Shown: piece by piece, positions 32,601-44,344 of the stretch
How the letters are laid out: every line of letters begins with the position of its first letter
Position numbering within the stretch: the stretch's first letter is position 1
DNA from: Candidula unifasciata
Taxonomy: Eukaryota > Mollusca > Gastropoda > Stylommatophora > Geomitridae
NCBI GenBank assembly: GCA_905116865.2
Contig: CAJHNH020006623.1
Location: 415,001 to 479,000, forward strand
Length of the DNA stretch: 64,000 bases
Direction of reading: 5' to 3'
Program-made: the position numbers and the translations under genes
The notes under the pieces: model-generated
What the model saw: only the letters and a program-made list of their open reading frames with translations
The model's database searches: none
What the model was told of the DNA's origin: nothing

Positions 32601-33185
32601 TGCTAGTGAAAAAAAATTTTTTATTAATAATTAATTAGCATGGCTATACAGTTGATAGGCTTATAAAATCTCATCTTCTTAATATGTAATAATTTTTTAA
32701 TGAAAGGTAATAATAATACATTCTAGAATTTTTCTAAGAGTGGCTGAGCGTGGGTTTGGGGTCTGAACCCGGAACTGACCTGCTTGGGATATCCAATTTT
32801 CAGCTCAAAATATTCTGAACAAAATCTAGAGAACAACATAGGAACAGATAGTACAAGAGAAACTACTTACATTTTATCTGGTGAATATTAAATATGTTTC
32901 AACATAATCCACTTTAAATAAGTGGTTGAATTTAGAGTGCTTTCTTTTCTTGGATTATTTATCCAGCAGGGATGTATCTTTTCGAACTTTTCTATAAAAT
33001 GCCAGAGACGTAGCGCTTGGGAAGCATTTTTCGTTTTAGAACAAACCTCACCACAGAGGCCAACTATTTCATCATTGAAATAATACTGTAAACAGCATAA
33101 ATCAATAGGCTAAAGCAATTATGTTGTTGTGATGGTTGCAAGCTTAAAATTGCATTTCCACATCAGCTGATACAAGTTGATGGTG
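32601..33185. other. Unassigned AT-rich
   Basis: No gene or repeat family was recognised. Confidence 0.4.
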
Positions 33186-33850
33186 ACATACTTAGCAGTA
33201 TTCTTCTTGTTCACCCACATATTCGCAATATTCATATAGTCCAAACAGTATATACGCAATATTACTCTTGTCTTGCCCACCCTAAAAGGATACAAATCGA
33301 GAGGATCGTCTTCAAAGCAAAGGGTTTTATCCCATACGGCTCGGTCTCACTCAGCAGAAGGGCTAGCCATCTGCCGAGAGCATCGCACAGAGCACGAATT
33401 CTGTAGTTCTGACGAAGATCGCCTGGGATCTCCGTAAACCTGCACTCGTGAACTGAACGAAGCCTCCGTGAAAAAAGCCCACAACCCTAAGAAAGCTTGA
33501 CGACTTCGCCACGGAGTCTCACTGTCCACCCTGTATATGCGCAGTATGATTATTGTCCACCCATATTATTCGCATAATTTTTCTTATCCCATAGGACATT
33601 TGCAGTATTCCACTTGTCCACCCTGGATATTTGGATATTCTTCTTGTCTACCCAGAATATTAGCAGTACTGTTCCTGTCCACCCAGGATATTCGAAATAT
33701 TCATTTTCTCCACCCTGGATATTCGCGATACTCCTCTTTTCCTCCCAAGATATACGCAATATTCTTCTTGTTCACAAATGATATTCGTAGCATTCTTGTT
33801 GTCCACCCAGGATATTCTAAACATTCATTCTGTCGACACACCAGATCTGT
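33185..33850 (+). repeat. Degenerate 31-bp minisatellite, interrupted
   Basis: Units of the form ggatattcgcaatattcttcttgtccaccca recur about 15 times in two runs (about 33190-33285 and 33530-33845). The runs are separated by about 235 bp of unrelated, GC-richer sequence. Neighbouring units differ by several bases, so the array is old. The open frame across it is incidental. Confidence 0.8.
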
Positions 33851-33884
33851 AAAAAACGTAGTATCTTAAGCCACTTCTTGTCGG

Positions 33885-34430
33885 CGATTTCAGAGGACAG
33901 TCACTACGTTGGGGATTACCCTGATTGCAATAGCACAAGGAAATACATTGAAGATACCTTTAAAACGTTGCAAACCTGTCAGTGCTGCACAACATAGAGT
34001 CCCCACCAGGGCCCCAAATCTGTAAGCCAACCTTATCTCATTATCCCCTCATCCTACTTAGCAGACGCAAACTATCCCCAAGTTCTGGACGACATACGAA
34101 GTGACCACAAACCAATACTTACTACCGTAAGTACCACCGCTAAATCATGCTCAAAGCAGTAACTTGTTGACATTTTCGAAAAGCAGTTTGGAAACCGTTT
34201 GAAGGAAACATCTGAATTGTGAACAACTTCTTGAAAACATTTAGTGAAGAACTGAGAGAATCAAAACGGAATGCAGCATTAACAACCAATACAAGGGGGC
34301 AGCCAGAAGCAAATCAACCTTTCTGGAAAAAGGACATTCCAAATACTATACTCGAAATTCAAAATACTTTAGAAAGCTACAATATTGCGGAGTAAGTAGA
34401 AGGGTGAACCTAAAACCAGTGCCAGATGGG
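33885..34430 (+). mobile_element. LINE endonuclease C-terminus and linker
   Basis: YVGDYPDCNSTRKYIEDTF, then after breaks YPQVLDDIRSDHKPILTTV, which has the S-D-H-x-P-I motif ending APE endonucleases. A linker with stops follows. No RT is attached. Confidence 0.65.
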
Positions 34431-34499
34431 AGAAAGACAATCACTGGAGTTAAAAAAAAAAAAAGCAAAACATTTCAATTATTATTTTGGTCTCCACTT

Positions 34500-35060
34500 C
34501 TACGTACAATGTGATAAAGCCATTAGGCTTGAGGGGAAACGGGCGCAAACGAGCACTATAACAACTGGGCGAGGCTGCTGAGAGGGCGTCGAGCGGGCTT
34601 TGGACACAACGGGACGTCGTGGAGGACGACCCTCGATAGGCTAGTCCGGGCATCTAGTCGAATAGAAGACTTATCTTTAAAGTCTATCGTGTCCGAATTG
34701 TCTGCCAGTTTCCCTCTGCCATTTGCCAAAAAAAAGTCTAACATGTGTCCGAAAAACCAACCGTAAGCTTCCCACTTCGTCGTCCACGTATGCTGACTGC
34801 TCTAATAATAAACTTCGAATCTCACAATTCCCGTTGCATAGTCACCAATTTCATCTTCGCTGTGTTCGAGAACTTCCAGAAATAGAGATGCTGATCAACC
34901 CTGAGATTCATGAACTCAGGTGGGCCCACCCTCTGAAATTGTCCAGAAGCTCGTGGGGAGAAACAATTGTGGACGAGAGATCACTTCTAATCATGATTAG
35001 TAGACTCCTGCTGTACATGCTTTTCTGTGGAGTTTTTCTTGACCGTATTAAAACATCACA
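34500..35060 (+). mobile_element. LINE-like C-terminal region, copy 2
   Basis: The reading LGLRGNGRKRALQQLGEAAE, then RASSGLWTQRDVV, matches 17090-17200. The trailer sequence through ctcgtggggagaaacaattgtggacgagag also matches 17530-17580. Confidence 0.7.
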
Positions 35061-35591
35061 TGGCATTGTTCTAGCAATATACACCTGATGCCTTCATGCG
35101 TGAAAAGGCTCCTCTGATGTTCATATTTACAGATATGTTTAGATTTACAACAGACACGTCTGTTTCCTCGTCATTTTTTTTTTACTTTCTTTAAGAAAAT
35201 GTTTTTTTATATAGTTTGATTATGTATTCATAATACGTTCAGGGAATCTGGTAAACTTGCATGCATATCATCACATCTAAATTTGAAGATTATATCTGAA
35301 CTGACATAACCCAAAATTATAACAATACCAAATTTGCAGAAGCCTTCGTTTAAGTTATTTCTTTCTTTCTTGTCTTGCTACCGTCACATCAAATCTGAAA
35401 CAAATATGTGGACACCAATGAATTTAAAGTAGACACACCTGGGTTGAAGCAGTAATATAAATCAGCTCACATGATGGAGTAGCTTGGTGTTTATTATTTA
35501 ACGATTGACGCTCCAAACCATGTCGAATCAATTGGATGTGATCATGTATCCTAACTGTCATGAGTGCAACCTGAGATTTGAATTGCAGTTC
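35061..35591 (+). repeat. P block with upstream module, copy 4
   Basis: It shares ctagcaatatacacctgatgcc, the gaactgacataacccaaaa stretch and acgattgacgctccaaacc with 28.5-29.0 kb, in the same order and orientation. Confidence 0.75.
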
Positions 35592-35900
35592 ATAATTATA
35601 ATTCTCTGTCCGGGTTCCGGTACCCTGTTATAAGGTAAACAAGAATAGACCCACTGCCCACCCAAAAGCATGTCGTAAGAGTCGACTAATTAGGAGCATC
35701 CTTCGTAGTCGGAGTGCTTCTGCCTGAGAAGCAGGCATCCAGCAGTCTACATACAAATGAGTCAGATCTGTAAAACAGATGTACACGCAACACTCAGGTT
35801 CTGGAATAGAACTGCAGTCCAAAAGTGGATGAACAACTAGAACCTTCCGCCAGAGTTTACCGCTAGTGAACACGGAGAAGAAGAAGAGGATAATTACAAT
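35592..35900 (+). mobile_element. GAA-tail SINE copy 7 (short tail)
   Basis: Duplication flanks are ataattataat (35592-35602) and ataattacaat (35890-35900). It contains gggttccggtaccc, atgtcgtaagagtcgactaa, and gtttaccgctagtgaacacgg with about four triplets. Its flanks are paralogous to copy 6. Confidence 0.92.
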
Positions 35901-35919
35901 GTAATTTAATGTATATAAA

Positions 35920-36300
35920 GTAAAAAACGTTGGTGTGTAAATCTGCTAATAAGTTACCAATTTTGATTTTGACCACTTCCTACAGAACCCTACACCAGTG
36001 AGTTATACATTTTACGCTTCTGCATAGTCTGTGTCGTTAACACACGCACACACACACACACACATACACACACACACACATACACACAAATCACAGCTAA
36101 TAGTGATCGATCTGTTTCCTTCCTATTCTTTGGAAAAAAAAAAAAAAAAAACCTTGGTCACGACCAACATGATCACTTTGTAATTTGTAAGAAAAATGTA
36201 TAAGCTTCTGAAAAGAGTCCAACCAGCATTACAGACTCACGTGCTATCTTGGTAGACAAGAAAATATATTTGTTTAGTGTAGCCTATGTTTTTCACTTCA
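35920..36300 (+). repeat. Q-R block, copy 4, with (CA)n
   Basis: Matches 29540-29830. The CA stretch is at 36041-36088. Confidence 0.8.
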
Positions 36301-36319
36301 GTGTTTTGCTGATTTACAT

Positions 36320-37330
36320 CTTTTAATGTTATATGCGACTTGTCGTCGTCAAAACTATTGACCAGCAAGTTTGCTGCTTGTTTTCTAGCGACAGTTTTCC
36401 CACCATCTTCAGTGACTGTTTGGAATGGTTGGTACGTTTCTCCTCATTTAGAAATTCCTACCCGCTGCCATATGTGTGTACTGTCTTTTTCTTACATACT
36501 TAAACTGAAGCATTGTACGTTTTTACTTTTTGACAAATAGCTAGATGTTTTTTTTTTTTTTTTAAATTATGTTACATTTAGGTCAGGAGGATCTTACTGC
36601 ATTTATTCTATCGCTTGTGTGCTTTTCTTTTGTGCAGCTCTATTATTTCTTATGTCCAGAAGGGTTAATTTTGTTTTTTGCCTTCGATCACGGTAGAATA
36701 ATTTGTATGCTGCCACGTAAATGATATAGATTAGAGTTGTGTTTTTCCTAACCTCATGGGCTGGAGAGAGCTGCAGTAGTTTCTTTTCCGTTCAATTGCT
36801 GTAGAAGTCTTAGTCTGCTTTCTTGTAATTCAAAAAAAAAAAAAAAAAAAAAAAAATTTTTTATGGTGGCTTGACCTCATCAGATTTTCTAACATCCATT
36901 CCACTACCTCCTGTCCTCTTGTGTCCAAAGAAGCATAGCTTCAGCTAGGGATTTACTATTGAAGCCACCCAGAATTATAAGGCTCTTGTCAGCTACTGGA
37001 ATGTCGTGGAGGTTCCAATTTCTTGATTTTAGTACAGTAGAAGTTAGTAATGTGGAAGGGTATGTATTTTTACTGTCACATGTTTGAACTTACTTATGCT
37101 TTTGGAAGTTTTTATGGTTGCAAAAGAATATTCAACTAATTTAATGATGCCCCCTTTGTGACCATCTCTGTCTTCTCTGTATGTTTCATAGCATCCGACA
37201 TAGAAGCGAGAACCTGTACTTAAATGGGTTTCCTGAATGCAGACAACATCAATCTTTTGTTCATTAATGACTTTTTGCAGTTCAAGCATTTTTATCATGA
37301 CTCCTCCTGCATTTCACTGCATAATCGTTA
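36320..37330 (-). mobile_element. LINE endonuclease and linker, copy B
   Basis: From 37298 the minus strand reads MIKMLELQKVINEQKIDVVC, then IQETHLSTGSRFYVGCYETY and KHVTVKIHTLPH. After a break come KSLIILGGFNSKS (the G-D-F-N endonuclease motif, Asp replaced by Gly) and LLWTQEDRR. The linker follows near 36540-36330. It is better preserved than copy A and is interrupted by a poly-A run near 36832. Confidence 0.82.
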
Positions 37331-37339
37331 ATCCAGGCC

Positions 37340-37863
37340 TGCTGACGCACAGAGTTGTCAGTAGTCTTGGGTGAATCCCTTCGAGGCTCAGAATCCAGCG
37401 CTGTTCCCGCCTGGCACTAGTTTACAGGAATTGTCCCATAACGGTGTAGGTATCTATGCATGCTCATTACCCGTAGTTTGCAATGAGGTATGTTTCCATT
37501 TCAGGGTGCTCACGCCATTTAAGCCGACACGTCTGTCTTCGTTAGGGGAAGTTATAGAGTCTCCCTAACCACGTCCTGGTTTGTCCAAATACTCCCCGCT
37601 AGATTTTAGAGGTTGTGGGAGTTTCCTTTAACATCATTGATTTTACCAGTTTTCGGCCAGTGTGTTACATTGGTGGTGATTGTTGGGCCATGATCGTCCC
37701 CAGTAAGGGCCGTGGTTTGATGACGTTAGTTTGGCGTGATGTCCTAAGCCTTGGCTAATGATGCGTCACGTTTTAACTCTGACTGTAGTCTGCAAAAATA
37801 TTATAAGAAAAAGATTGAGAATAAAACACGTATACAGGTATGTACACATATACAAGCAAAATA
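37340..37863 (+). repeat. B block, copy 2
   Basis: Nearly the same as 32063-32600. The part from aacatcattgattttaccag (37630) is repeated again at 39346. Confidence 0.88.
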
Positions 37864-38163
37864 ATAATTACAATTCCAAGTGTGGGCTCCGGTAGCCTAT
37901 TTTAGAGAGAACAAGAATAGACCCACTGCCCACCCAAAAGAATGTTGTAAGATTTAACTAATTGGGAGCTCCCTTCGTAGTCAAAAATGCATGTGCCTGA
38001 GAGGCGAGGAACCAGCAGTCTGCATACAAATGAGTCTATCTGTAAAACAGTCAGGTTCTGGAACAGAACTGCAGTCCAGACGTGGATAAACAACTAGAAC
38101 CTTCTGTCATAGTTTACAGCTAGGAAAGACGGTGATGAAGAAGAAGAAGAAGATAATTACAAT
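37864..38163 (+). mobile_element. GAA-tail SINE copy 8
   Basis: ataattacaat at 37864-37874 and 38153-38163. The 5' part has gggctccggtagcc; the tail has about five triplets. Part of the middle (gatgtacacgc) is deleted relative to copy 9. Confidence 0.9.
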
Positions 38164-38482
38164 GCAGTAAAGTATTTAACGCTAATGTGTAACTCTGCTA
38201 AAATGTTACTATTTTTATTTTTATCACTTCCTACAGTACACCGGAGGGGTGAGTTGTAGATTTTCACTCTTCAGCTTATTCTGTGTTATTTAAAAGAAAA
38301 TCACATCTGATAGTAATCGAATTTTTTTTCTTTCCTTGCCTTACAAATAAAAAAAAAATAATAATAATAATAAAGCACGATCACGATTAACCTGGTCACT
38401 TTGTAATTTTTCAGTAGAATGTATACGCTTCTAAAATGAGTGCCTCCCGCATTAAAGACACCTGCTATCTTGATATACAGAT
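38164..38482 (+). repeat. Q-R block, copy 5
   Basis: gcagtaaagtatttaacgct through ttaaagacacctgctatcttgatataca. It is nearly identical to 39887-40200 and breaks off where the reverse transcriptase fragment begins. Confidence 0.85.
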
Positions 38483-39345
38483 TATGGAGACCAGTAATTG
38501 TTTCCATATCTGATATGGGCGAGGAGCGCATTGCCCCTGTCATAATACGGAGAGCATGGTTTTAGATCTTTGAGACTTTCTGAAAATTTGATTTAGCTGA
38601 TGTGCCCCAAGCAGCTATTCCATATTCTAGTGTTGGCCTCACATAGCCTGTATAGGTCCTCTTAAGGACATTGAGGTTTGCCCCCCAGTCTGTTCCAGCT
38701 AACTTCCTCATCAGTTGTGTTCTCTTGAGTCCCTTGCTCTGTGTCTTTTCTATCTGTTTTCTCCATGTGAGTCTTGAGTCAAAGGTTACTCCTAAGTATG
38801 ACGGTGAGTCATCATGTATCAGTGCCTGGCTGCCATATCTAAGTGAAACTTTCTGGGGTTTGGTAGAGAGACTGAAAATGGTGTGTGTGGTTTTGGCCCC
38901 ATTTACAGGCATGTACCAGCTATTGGACCACCTCTCTAGAGTTCCGAGGGATTCTTGAAGCCTTGTCTGTGCTTTTTCAGTGTCCTCCTCTGAACTCAGT
39001 AGCGCCAGATCATCGGCATACATAACAGCTTGAACTCCACAGAGGGTTGATTTTATGTCGTTAATGTAAACTAGGAAAAGAATTGGGGACAGAACTCCGC
39101 CTTGTGGAACTCCATGTGTCATTGAGACTGATCTGCTCCTTGAACCCTGTATCTTGACTCTTGCAGATCGATTTTCAAGATATTTTACGATCCACCCAAG
39201 CATGTGATGGGATATTCCACTTTCAAGTAGCTTTTGTTTCAGCCCTTTTTCCACACTTTGTCGAAGGCCTTTTCCATATCCACCCAGACTGCAATAGTGT
39301 GCTTTTTTTCCTGGAATGCATCTTCAATGTGTTGAGCAATTTTAA
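38483..39345 (-). mobile_element. LINE reverse transcriptase, long open frame
   Basis: The minus strand reads AVWVDMEKAFDKVW (first catalytic Asp), then after one break a 230-codon open frame. It contains GVPQGGVLSPILFLVYINDI, QAVMYADDLALLSS (catalytic Y-A-D-D) and YLGVTFDSRLTWRKQIE, and ends near PTLEYGIAAWGTSAKSN. This is the I/Jockey/CR1 style of RT, usually followed by RNase H or a short tail. It is the most intact coding stretch among the LINEs here, but it lacks an endonuclease and a full C-terminus. The sequence reads on for some 100 bases with breaks. Confidence 0.88.
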
Positions 39346-39577
39346 CATCATTGATTTTACCAGTTTTCGGCCAGTGTGTTACATTGGTGGTGATTGTTGG
39401 GCCATGATCGTCCTCAGTAAGGGCCGTGGTTTGATGACGTTAGTTTGGCGTGATGTCCTCAGCCTAGGCTAACGATGCGTCACGTTTTAACTCTGACTGT
39501 AGTCTGCAAAAATATTATAAGAAAAAGATTGAGAATAGAACACGTATACAGGTATGTACTCATATACAAGCAAAATA
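39346..39577 (+). repeat. B block, copy 3 (second half only)
   Basis: Matches 37630-37863 at very high identity. It starts precisely where the RT fragment ends. Confidence 0.88.
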
Positions 39578-39886
39578 ATAATTACAATTCCAAGTGTGGG
39601 CTCCGGTAGCCTATTTTAGGGAGAACAAGAATAGACCCACTGCCCACCCAAAAGAATGTTGTAAGATTTAACTAATTGGGAGCTCCCTTCGTAGTCAGAA
39701 TGCATGTGCCTGAGAGGCGAGGAACCAGCAGTCTGCATACAAATGAGTCTATCTGTAAAACAGATGTACACGCCAGTCAGGTTCTGGAACAGAACTGCAG
39801 TCCAGACGTGGATAAACAACTAGAACCTTCTGCCATAGGTTATAGCTAGGGAAGACGGTGATGAAGAAGAAGAAGATAATTACAAT
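39578..39886 (+). mobile_element. GAA-tail SINE copy 9
   Basis: ataattacaat at 39578-39588 and 39876-39886; tail of about three triplets. Flanks on both sides match copy 8. Confidence 0.9.
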
Positions 39887-40235
39887 GCAGTAAAGTATTT
39901 AACGCTAATGTGTAACTCTGCTAAAATGTTACCATTTTAATTTTTATCACTTCCTACAGTACACCGGAGGGGTGAGTTGTAGATGTTTACTCTTCAGCTT
40001 ATTCTGTGTTATTTAAAAGAAAATCACATCTGATAGTAATCGATTGTTTTTTCTTTCCTTCCCTTACAAATAAAAAAAAATAATAATAATAAAGCACGAT
40101 CACGATTAACCTGATCACTTTGTAATTTTTCAGTAGTATGTATAAGCTTCTAAAATGAGTGCCTCCCGCATTAAAGACACACCTGCTATCTTGATATACA
40201 TGAAAATAGATTTGTTAAGTGTAGCCTTTATTCTT
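39887..40235 (+). repeat. Q-R block, copy 6
   Basis: As 38164-38482, but continuing through gatatacatgaaaatagatttgttaagtg. Confidence 0.82.
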
Positions 40236-40249
40236 CGCTTCCGTGTTTT

Positions 40250-40537
40250 GCTCATTTACATCTTTTATTGTTATATGCAAAACTATCTATCAGCAGCTTT
40301 GCTGCTTGTTTACTAGTGACAGTTTTCCCGCCTATTTTGAGTGACTGTATTACCATGGCTGTACGTTTCTTCTCATTTAGGTTTTCTACCTGGTTCCATA
40401 TATGCGTACTGTCTTTTTCTTCCATACTTGCCATGGTGTATGCAAGTTTTTCACTTCGACACATAGCCAGATTGTTGCTGTGTTCTTTTACATTTAGGTC
40501 AGGGGGATCTCATTGCATTTATACTATTGCTTCTGTG

Positions 40538-40599
<62 letters not shown>

Positions 40600-40960
40600 C
40601 GCAGCTGAATTATTTCTTGGGCCTAGAAGTGTTTATTGATTTTGCCTTCGATTACGGGAGATTAATTTGTATGCTGACACGTTTTTGACATCGATAAGTT
40701 GTGGTGTTTTTCCTAACCTCATTGGCTGAAAAGAGCTCCAGTAGTTTCTTTTACGTTCAATCTTCGTAGAAGTCTCAGTCTGCTTTCTAGATGGCCATCT
40801 TCTTCATGTTTTCTGGTGGCATCCATCCCCTATTCCCTCTTGTTTCTACCTCATTATTTTGTTGGATCAGTCCTCTTGTTCAACTAATGTAATGATGGGC
40901 GCTTTTGTCTATCTTTACATAAAAGCACCAATCTTGCATAGCTCTAGCTAGCGATATACT
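40250..40960 (-). mobile_element. LINE linker/endonuclease remnant, copy C
   Basis: The 40252-40464 minus frame reads STHIWNQVENLNEKKRTAMV, then IQSLKIGGKTVTSKQAAKLL. This is the linker before the RT of an I-type LINE and fits the RT fragment further left on the same strand. Upstream sequence to 40960 matches copies A and B with loss. It is broken by (TA)n. Confidence 0.72.
40539..40597. repeat. (TA)n microsatellite
   Basis: About 29 TA units inside LINE copy C; copies A and B have none here. Confidence 0.96.
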
Positions 40961-40971
40961 GTGTTTTTTCT

Positions 40972-41002
<31 letters not shown>

Positions 41003-41139
41003 CAAAGTAGACTCACCATTTAATGGATACTATATTTTCTTCTGGGTGAGACTTGTGGCCAGTCTGTATTTAACCATATAATTCATAGAATAATACAACA
41101 AGAGCACATATGATACGCATTGGCAATGCAACAACAGTC

Positions 41140-41690
41140 TATAAAAGCCTTTACACAATATGGAGCTCTAAGTATTTACAACTTGAGACCAAACTACGAA
41201 TATTCAGTTCTAAAGTTATATAAGTTCTAATATATGCAAGTGAAAGTTGGAAAAATATAAAAGATATGCAAGTGAGAGTTGGAGAACTAAGAAAGATATG
41301 CAAGCGAAATTTGAAGAAGTACTAACGATTTGCAAGCGAAATTTTGAGAACCACCAAAGATATGCAACGAGAAGTAATGTTAGATTTTTTTTTCTCTAAA
41401 AAAAAGATCTATGATTAGAGTAAATTAAGATTTTTGGGCAGACTCAGAGACGAAATGAGCAAAGAGTTACACAATAGGCACTGCAGTTGAAACAAACGGT
41501 CTAAGGAAAAAGAGGACGTCCAAGGCAAACATTAGGGAAAACATTATTATGAGAAGCAAACAACGCTGGGCTGAATTCCATTTCAGAAATCGTGAGTGTT
41601 GCATGCAATAGAGCGGAATGGGTAAAGCGAATGAGAGCCCTATGTGACGTCTAACGGCACGCAATGGATGATAATGATTGTCTACAGCGT
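41140..41690 (+). mobile_element. LINE C-terminal region
   Basis: ETKLRIFSSKVI-VLIYASESW is followed by a 32-bp tandem repeat (gatatgcaagcgaaatttgaag) of about four units. Then come GRLRDEMSKEL, an eroded RWAEFHFRN and NRAEWVKRMRALCDV, with a gatgataatgatt tail. The 3' end is typical (ALCATR-like, GAT-rich tail). Dead. A duplicate lies at 49215-49765. Confidence 0.72.
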
Positions 41691-42756
41691 GCCAGTTGAT
41701 CTATACCAAAACCTGTTTGACCCACATCCCCTTTTCAGTGAAAGGCAAATATATAGAAATTTTATCATCATGATGTATCATGACGAAACAAATAAAACAA
41801 ATGAATTGCAACATGCTACGATCTGTAATTAGTATTGCTTCCTTGCCAGTTCAACGTCATAAATTGTTTTAAGAGTATATTTGATGTTTTAAAGCTCTGA
41901 GACAGATAAGGCTGCATACGGTTTCTGTAATTTCCTTTAATCTTGGTACGGTCCGCTGGCTTTCCATTTCCAGAGATCGATAATAGGCAGGAAATCGCTG
42001 CTGGACTAGTTATATTCTTATTAGCGCATTCTGAAATGTGTCTTTTCTTTCTTTAAAAAAAATGTAATAGATGGTGGTATCCTGTTTGGAATATGAGATG
42101 GGTTTGAGGACTGATTTGAGTATGAGCATATGCCAGTTTTTATTTAGCTGAACTGGACTAAACCTATCGAACCGTTTGGTATATGTTTACACTGTGTTGG
42201 ATTTGACATTGTTTATATCTGTCACAACATTTATCTGATGTCTGTGAAATTGTCTTCAGAATTTGGAACTTTTAGATTTTTTTATAACTGCAGGTATCTG
42301 CATTTGTATATGCAACGGATAGTTGTAGCTTTGTTAATAATTTGCATGCTGATATGAGGATGACATTTCGCAAAGTGTTTTTTTTTTTTTGTGTGTCATT
42401 TGTTTGTTCTTCAATCCCAACATTCTTGTTCCAGTTTTCTCTACTGTGGTGTGGTTTTGGGGACCCAATTTGTAATAGGTAACACTCTATTAGAAAGACT
42501 CCCCTTTTACATTGTTTTGATTTTTCCAAGTTCGAAAGGCAGCATGATGCTTAGTTCCTTAGATACTTTGTACACATGATTATCATAAAACTAAACAATG
42601 AGTTTTGTGTTACTTTGATTATGTTTAAATTCGATTGAGAGTGTTCCTCGCTGTATTTTTTTTTTTTTTTTTTTGGTCATTGTCGTTTGAGTCGTGTTTC
42701 GTTTGTTCCTCCGTTCCTAATAAAATAGATACGATACGTCAAGAACAGTCTTCTAT

Positions 42757-42835
42757 GTGAAGCTGCGGTAACGCAGTGGCTAGACATTTGCTCGTGGACG
42801 CGAAGATCTAGGGTTCAAATTCTTTTGGTTACGGA
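42757..42835 (+). mobile_element. tRNA-like SINE head
   Basis: gctgcggtaacgcagtggctag (A-box-like) and tctagggttcaaattc (B-box-like) have tRNA-like spacing. The acceptor and anticodon stems do not close, so this is a tRNA-derived retroposon head and not a tRNA gene. A duplicate lies at 50829-50907. Confidence 0.6.
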
Positions 42836-43279
42836 GTAATTCACACTTGACCCTTACAAAACTAATCATCCTAAAATGGATACAGAATGATCTTCTGGAA
42901 ATAAATCGCACCCAGTATGATGTAGACCAAATCGTTTATCGAATGGCACTTGTTCTGTACAAGTAAAGGGCCTAGCAGGATCCTTTACTTATTCACATAT
43001 ACCATTACAACAGACACATCCTCTTCCTCTTTAGGAACTTTGACTTCCTTTCATAAAATTTTTACTGAAATAGTTCCGTTATGTCTTCATATTATTTTCA
43101 GAGAAGATGGTTTTATATTCCCTGCATTAATCTCACAGTGTTGAACTGACATTTCCCAAATGTGACAATATTTCTCAGCTATTTCAGAGCCTTCTGTTGA
43201 ATTCTTTTTTTTTTCAATACTTGTCTTAAGTCCTGTGTTGCCCTTTAGCACCATGTTTGGAAGAAGCATCAATTGGAAA

Positions 43280-43600
43280 AGGTGAAGACTGCAACGTATA
43301 TGCTCGTATTCACATCCTCAGATACTGCAACTAATAAACTCTTACGCGGTTGACTTCGAGGATTGCTACTGTTCTGTCCCAATGGCAGGGTTGTCTATGA
43401 ATCATTGTCTTATGCTAGTGTTGACACATGTACCAACCATTTGACCTGTTGTCTAATGACGTGGTTCAGCACAGGTTCCGTCCAAGCTTGTTTCCAGATA
43501 TCATTTCTGTTGATGTCTCTTCTAGTAAAATTTATGATTCGGCATAGACAATTTCAATTATGTCTGAAAAGGTATGTTTCTGTTTGTGTGTATATGTGTG
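43280..43600 (-). mobile_element. LINE C-terminal fragment
   Basis: The minus strand reads TRRDINRNDIWKQAWTEPVL, then NHVIRQQVKWLVHVSTLA, and a PRGRP-like remnant. It resembles the tail of CR1/L2-type ORFs. Copies are at 51380-51670 and 60210-60510, with a fainter one at 24.6 kb. Confidence 0.6.
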
Positions 43601-43895
43601 TGTTAATGTTTACACATGGCACTGGCAACACAAAGCTAGTAAACATGCTGTATTCCTGAGAGTTCTTTTGGAGTTCAGTTTTTATATTTTATTTTGCAAT
43701 ACTGGTTACACATGTTCAGTGACTGATTTTTTTTTTTTTACAGTTATATGTTATCTCTACTTTCATTTCGTCCTGTATACCAATAACTATTATCAATGAT
43801 CCTAATTAAACACATATGTTCTCATACTGGTATGTGAGTGTTTGTGTGTGTACGTGTGTACACGTAAGGGAACAGAAGGAGAGAAATGAATTCGC

Positions 43896-43950
43896 GTCTC
43901 ACTGAGTGGCTAGAAAGATGTTTTCTCTTGCGAGAGATCTTGGTTCAAAA
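43896..43950 (+). mobile_element. Second tRNA-like SINE head (weak)
   Basis: cgtctcactgagtggctaga and gatcttggttcaaaat have A- and B-box-like spacing. Related stretches are at 51980-52040 and 61680-61715. Confidence 0.4.
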
Positions 43951-44109
43951 TAATGGTATGCTGATGATGTTATTTTTTTCTTGCTAGCAAAAGGGGAGGG
44001 GGTGTGAGGAAAAATAAGAAAAATAAAAAAATTACCCTGCAAAATTTGTGACGACTCCATAGGCTGTGGGCCCTATACCATCCGCTTCAAGTTCACTTGC
44101 CCTCACACG

Positions 44110-44340
44110 TACCGCGATCGAAACCTGCGTGGGCTGCGTGGATTTTAATCGTGGTATAGGACGTTGCAGGTCGACCCAGCCTCAAATGGGTACCAGGATG
44201 GGCTGTCCTGGGAAAGTAAAGACGGCCGGCGTAATGCTGACCACATTACCCACAGAGTGCTGATGGTCTGTAAAAATATGGGACGCTGTGCCCATATTCC
44301 CGATGCGCCGAAAGGCGTGAAAGGGTGGGTAAGGAAACAG
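44110..44340 (+). mobile_element. tRNA-derived SINE (cgatcgaaacc family), 5' truncated
   Basis: gcgatcgaaacctgcgtggg (B-box region), then tcgacccagcctcaaatggg, gggaaagtaaagacggccgg, and aatatgggacgctgtgcccat. Joined upstream to aatttgtgacgactccatagg. Confidence 0.8.
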
Positions 44341-44344
44341 AAAA

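Noticed and set aside
33537..33869. 110-codon frame (HPGYSRYSSF-like repeats) as a repeat protein
   Set aside because: It is the translation of a 31-bp minisatellite whose period is not a multiple of three and whose units are interrupted.
40539..40597. TATA-rich core promoter
   Set aside because: A pure TA microsatellite inside LINE debris; no transcription start or downstream gene.
42757..42835. Functional tRNA gene
   Set aside because: A- and B-box-like text is present, but the acceptor and anticodon stems do not pair. It lies in a duplicated repeat, so it is SINE-derived.
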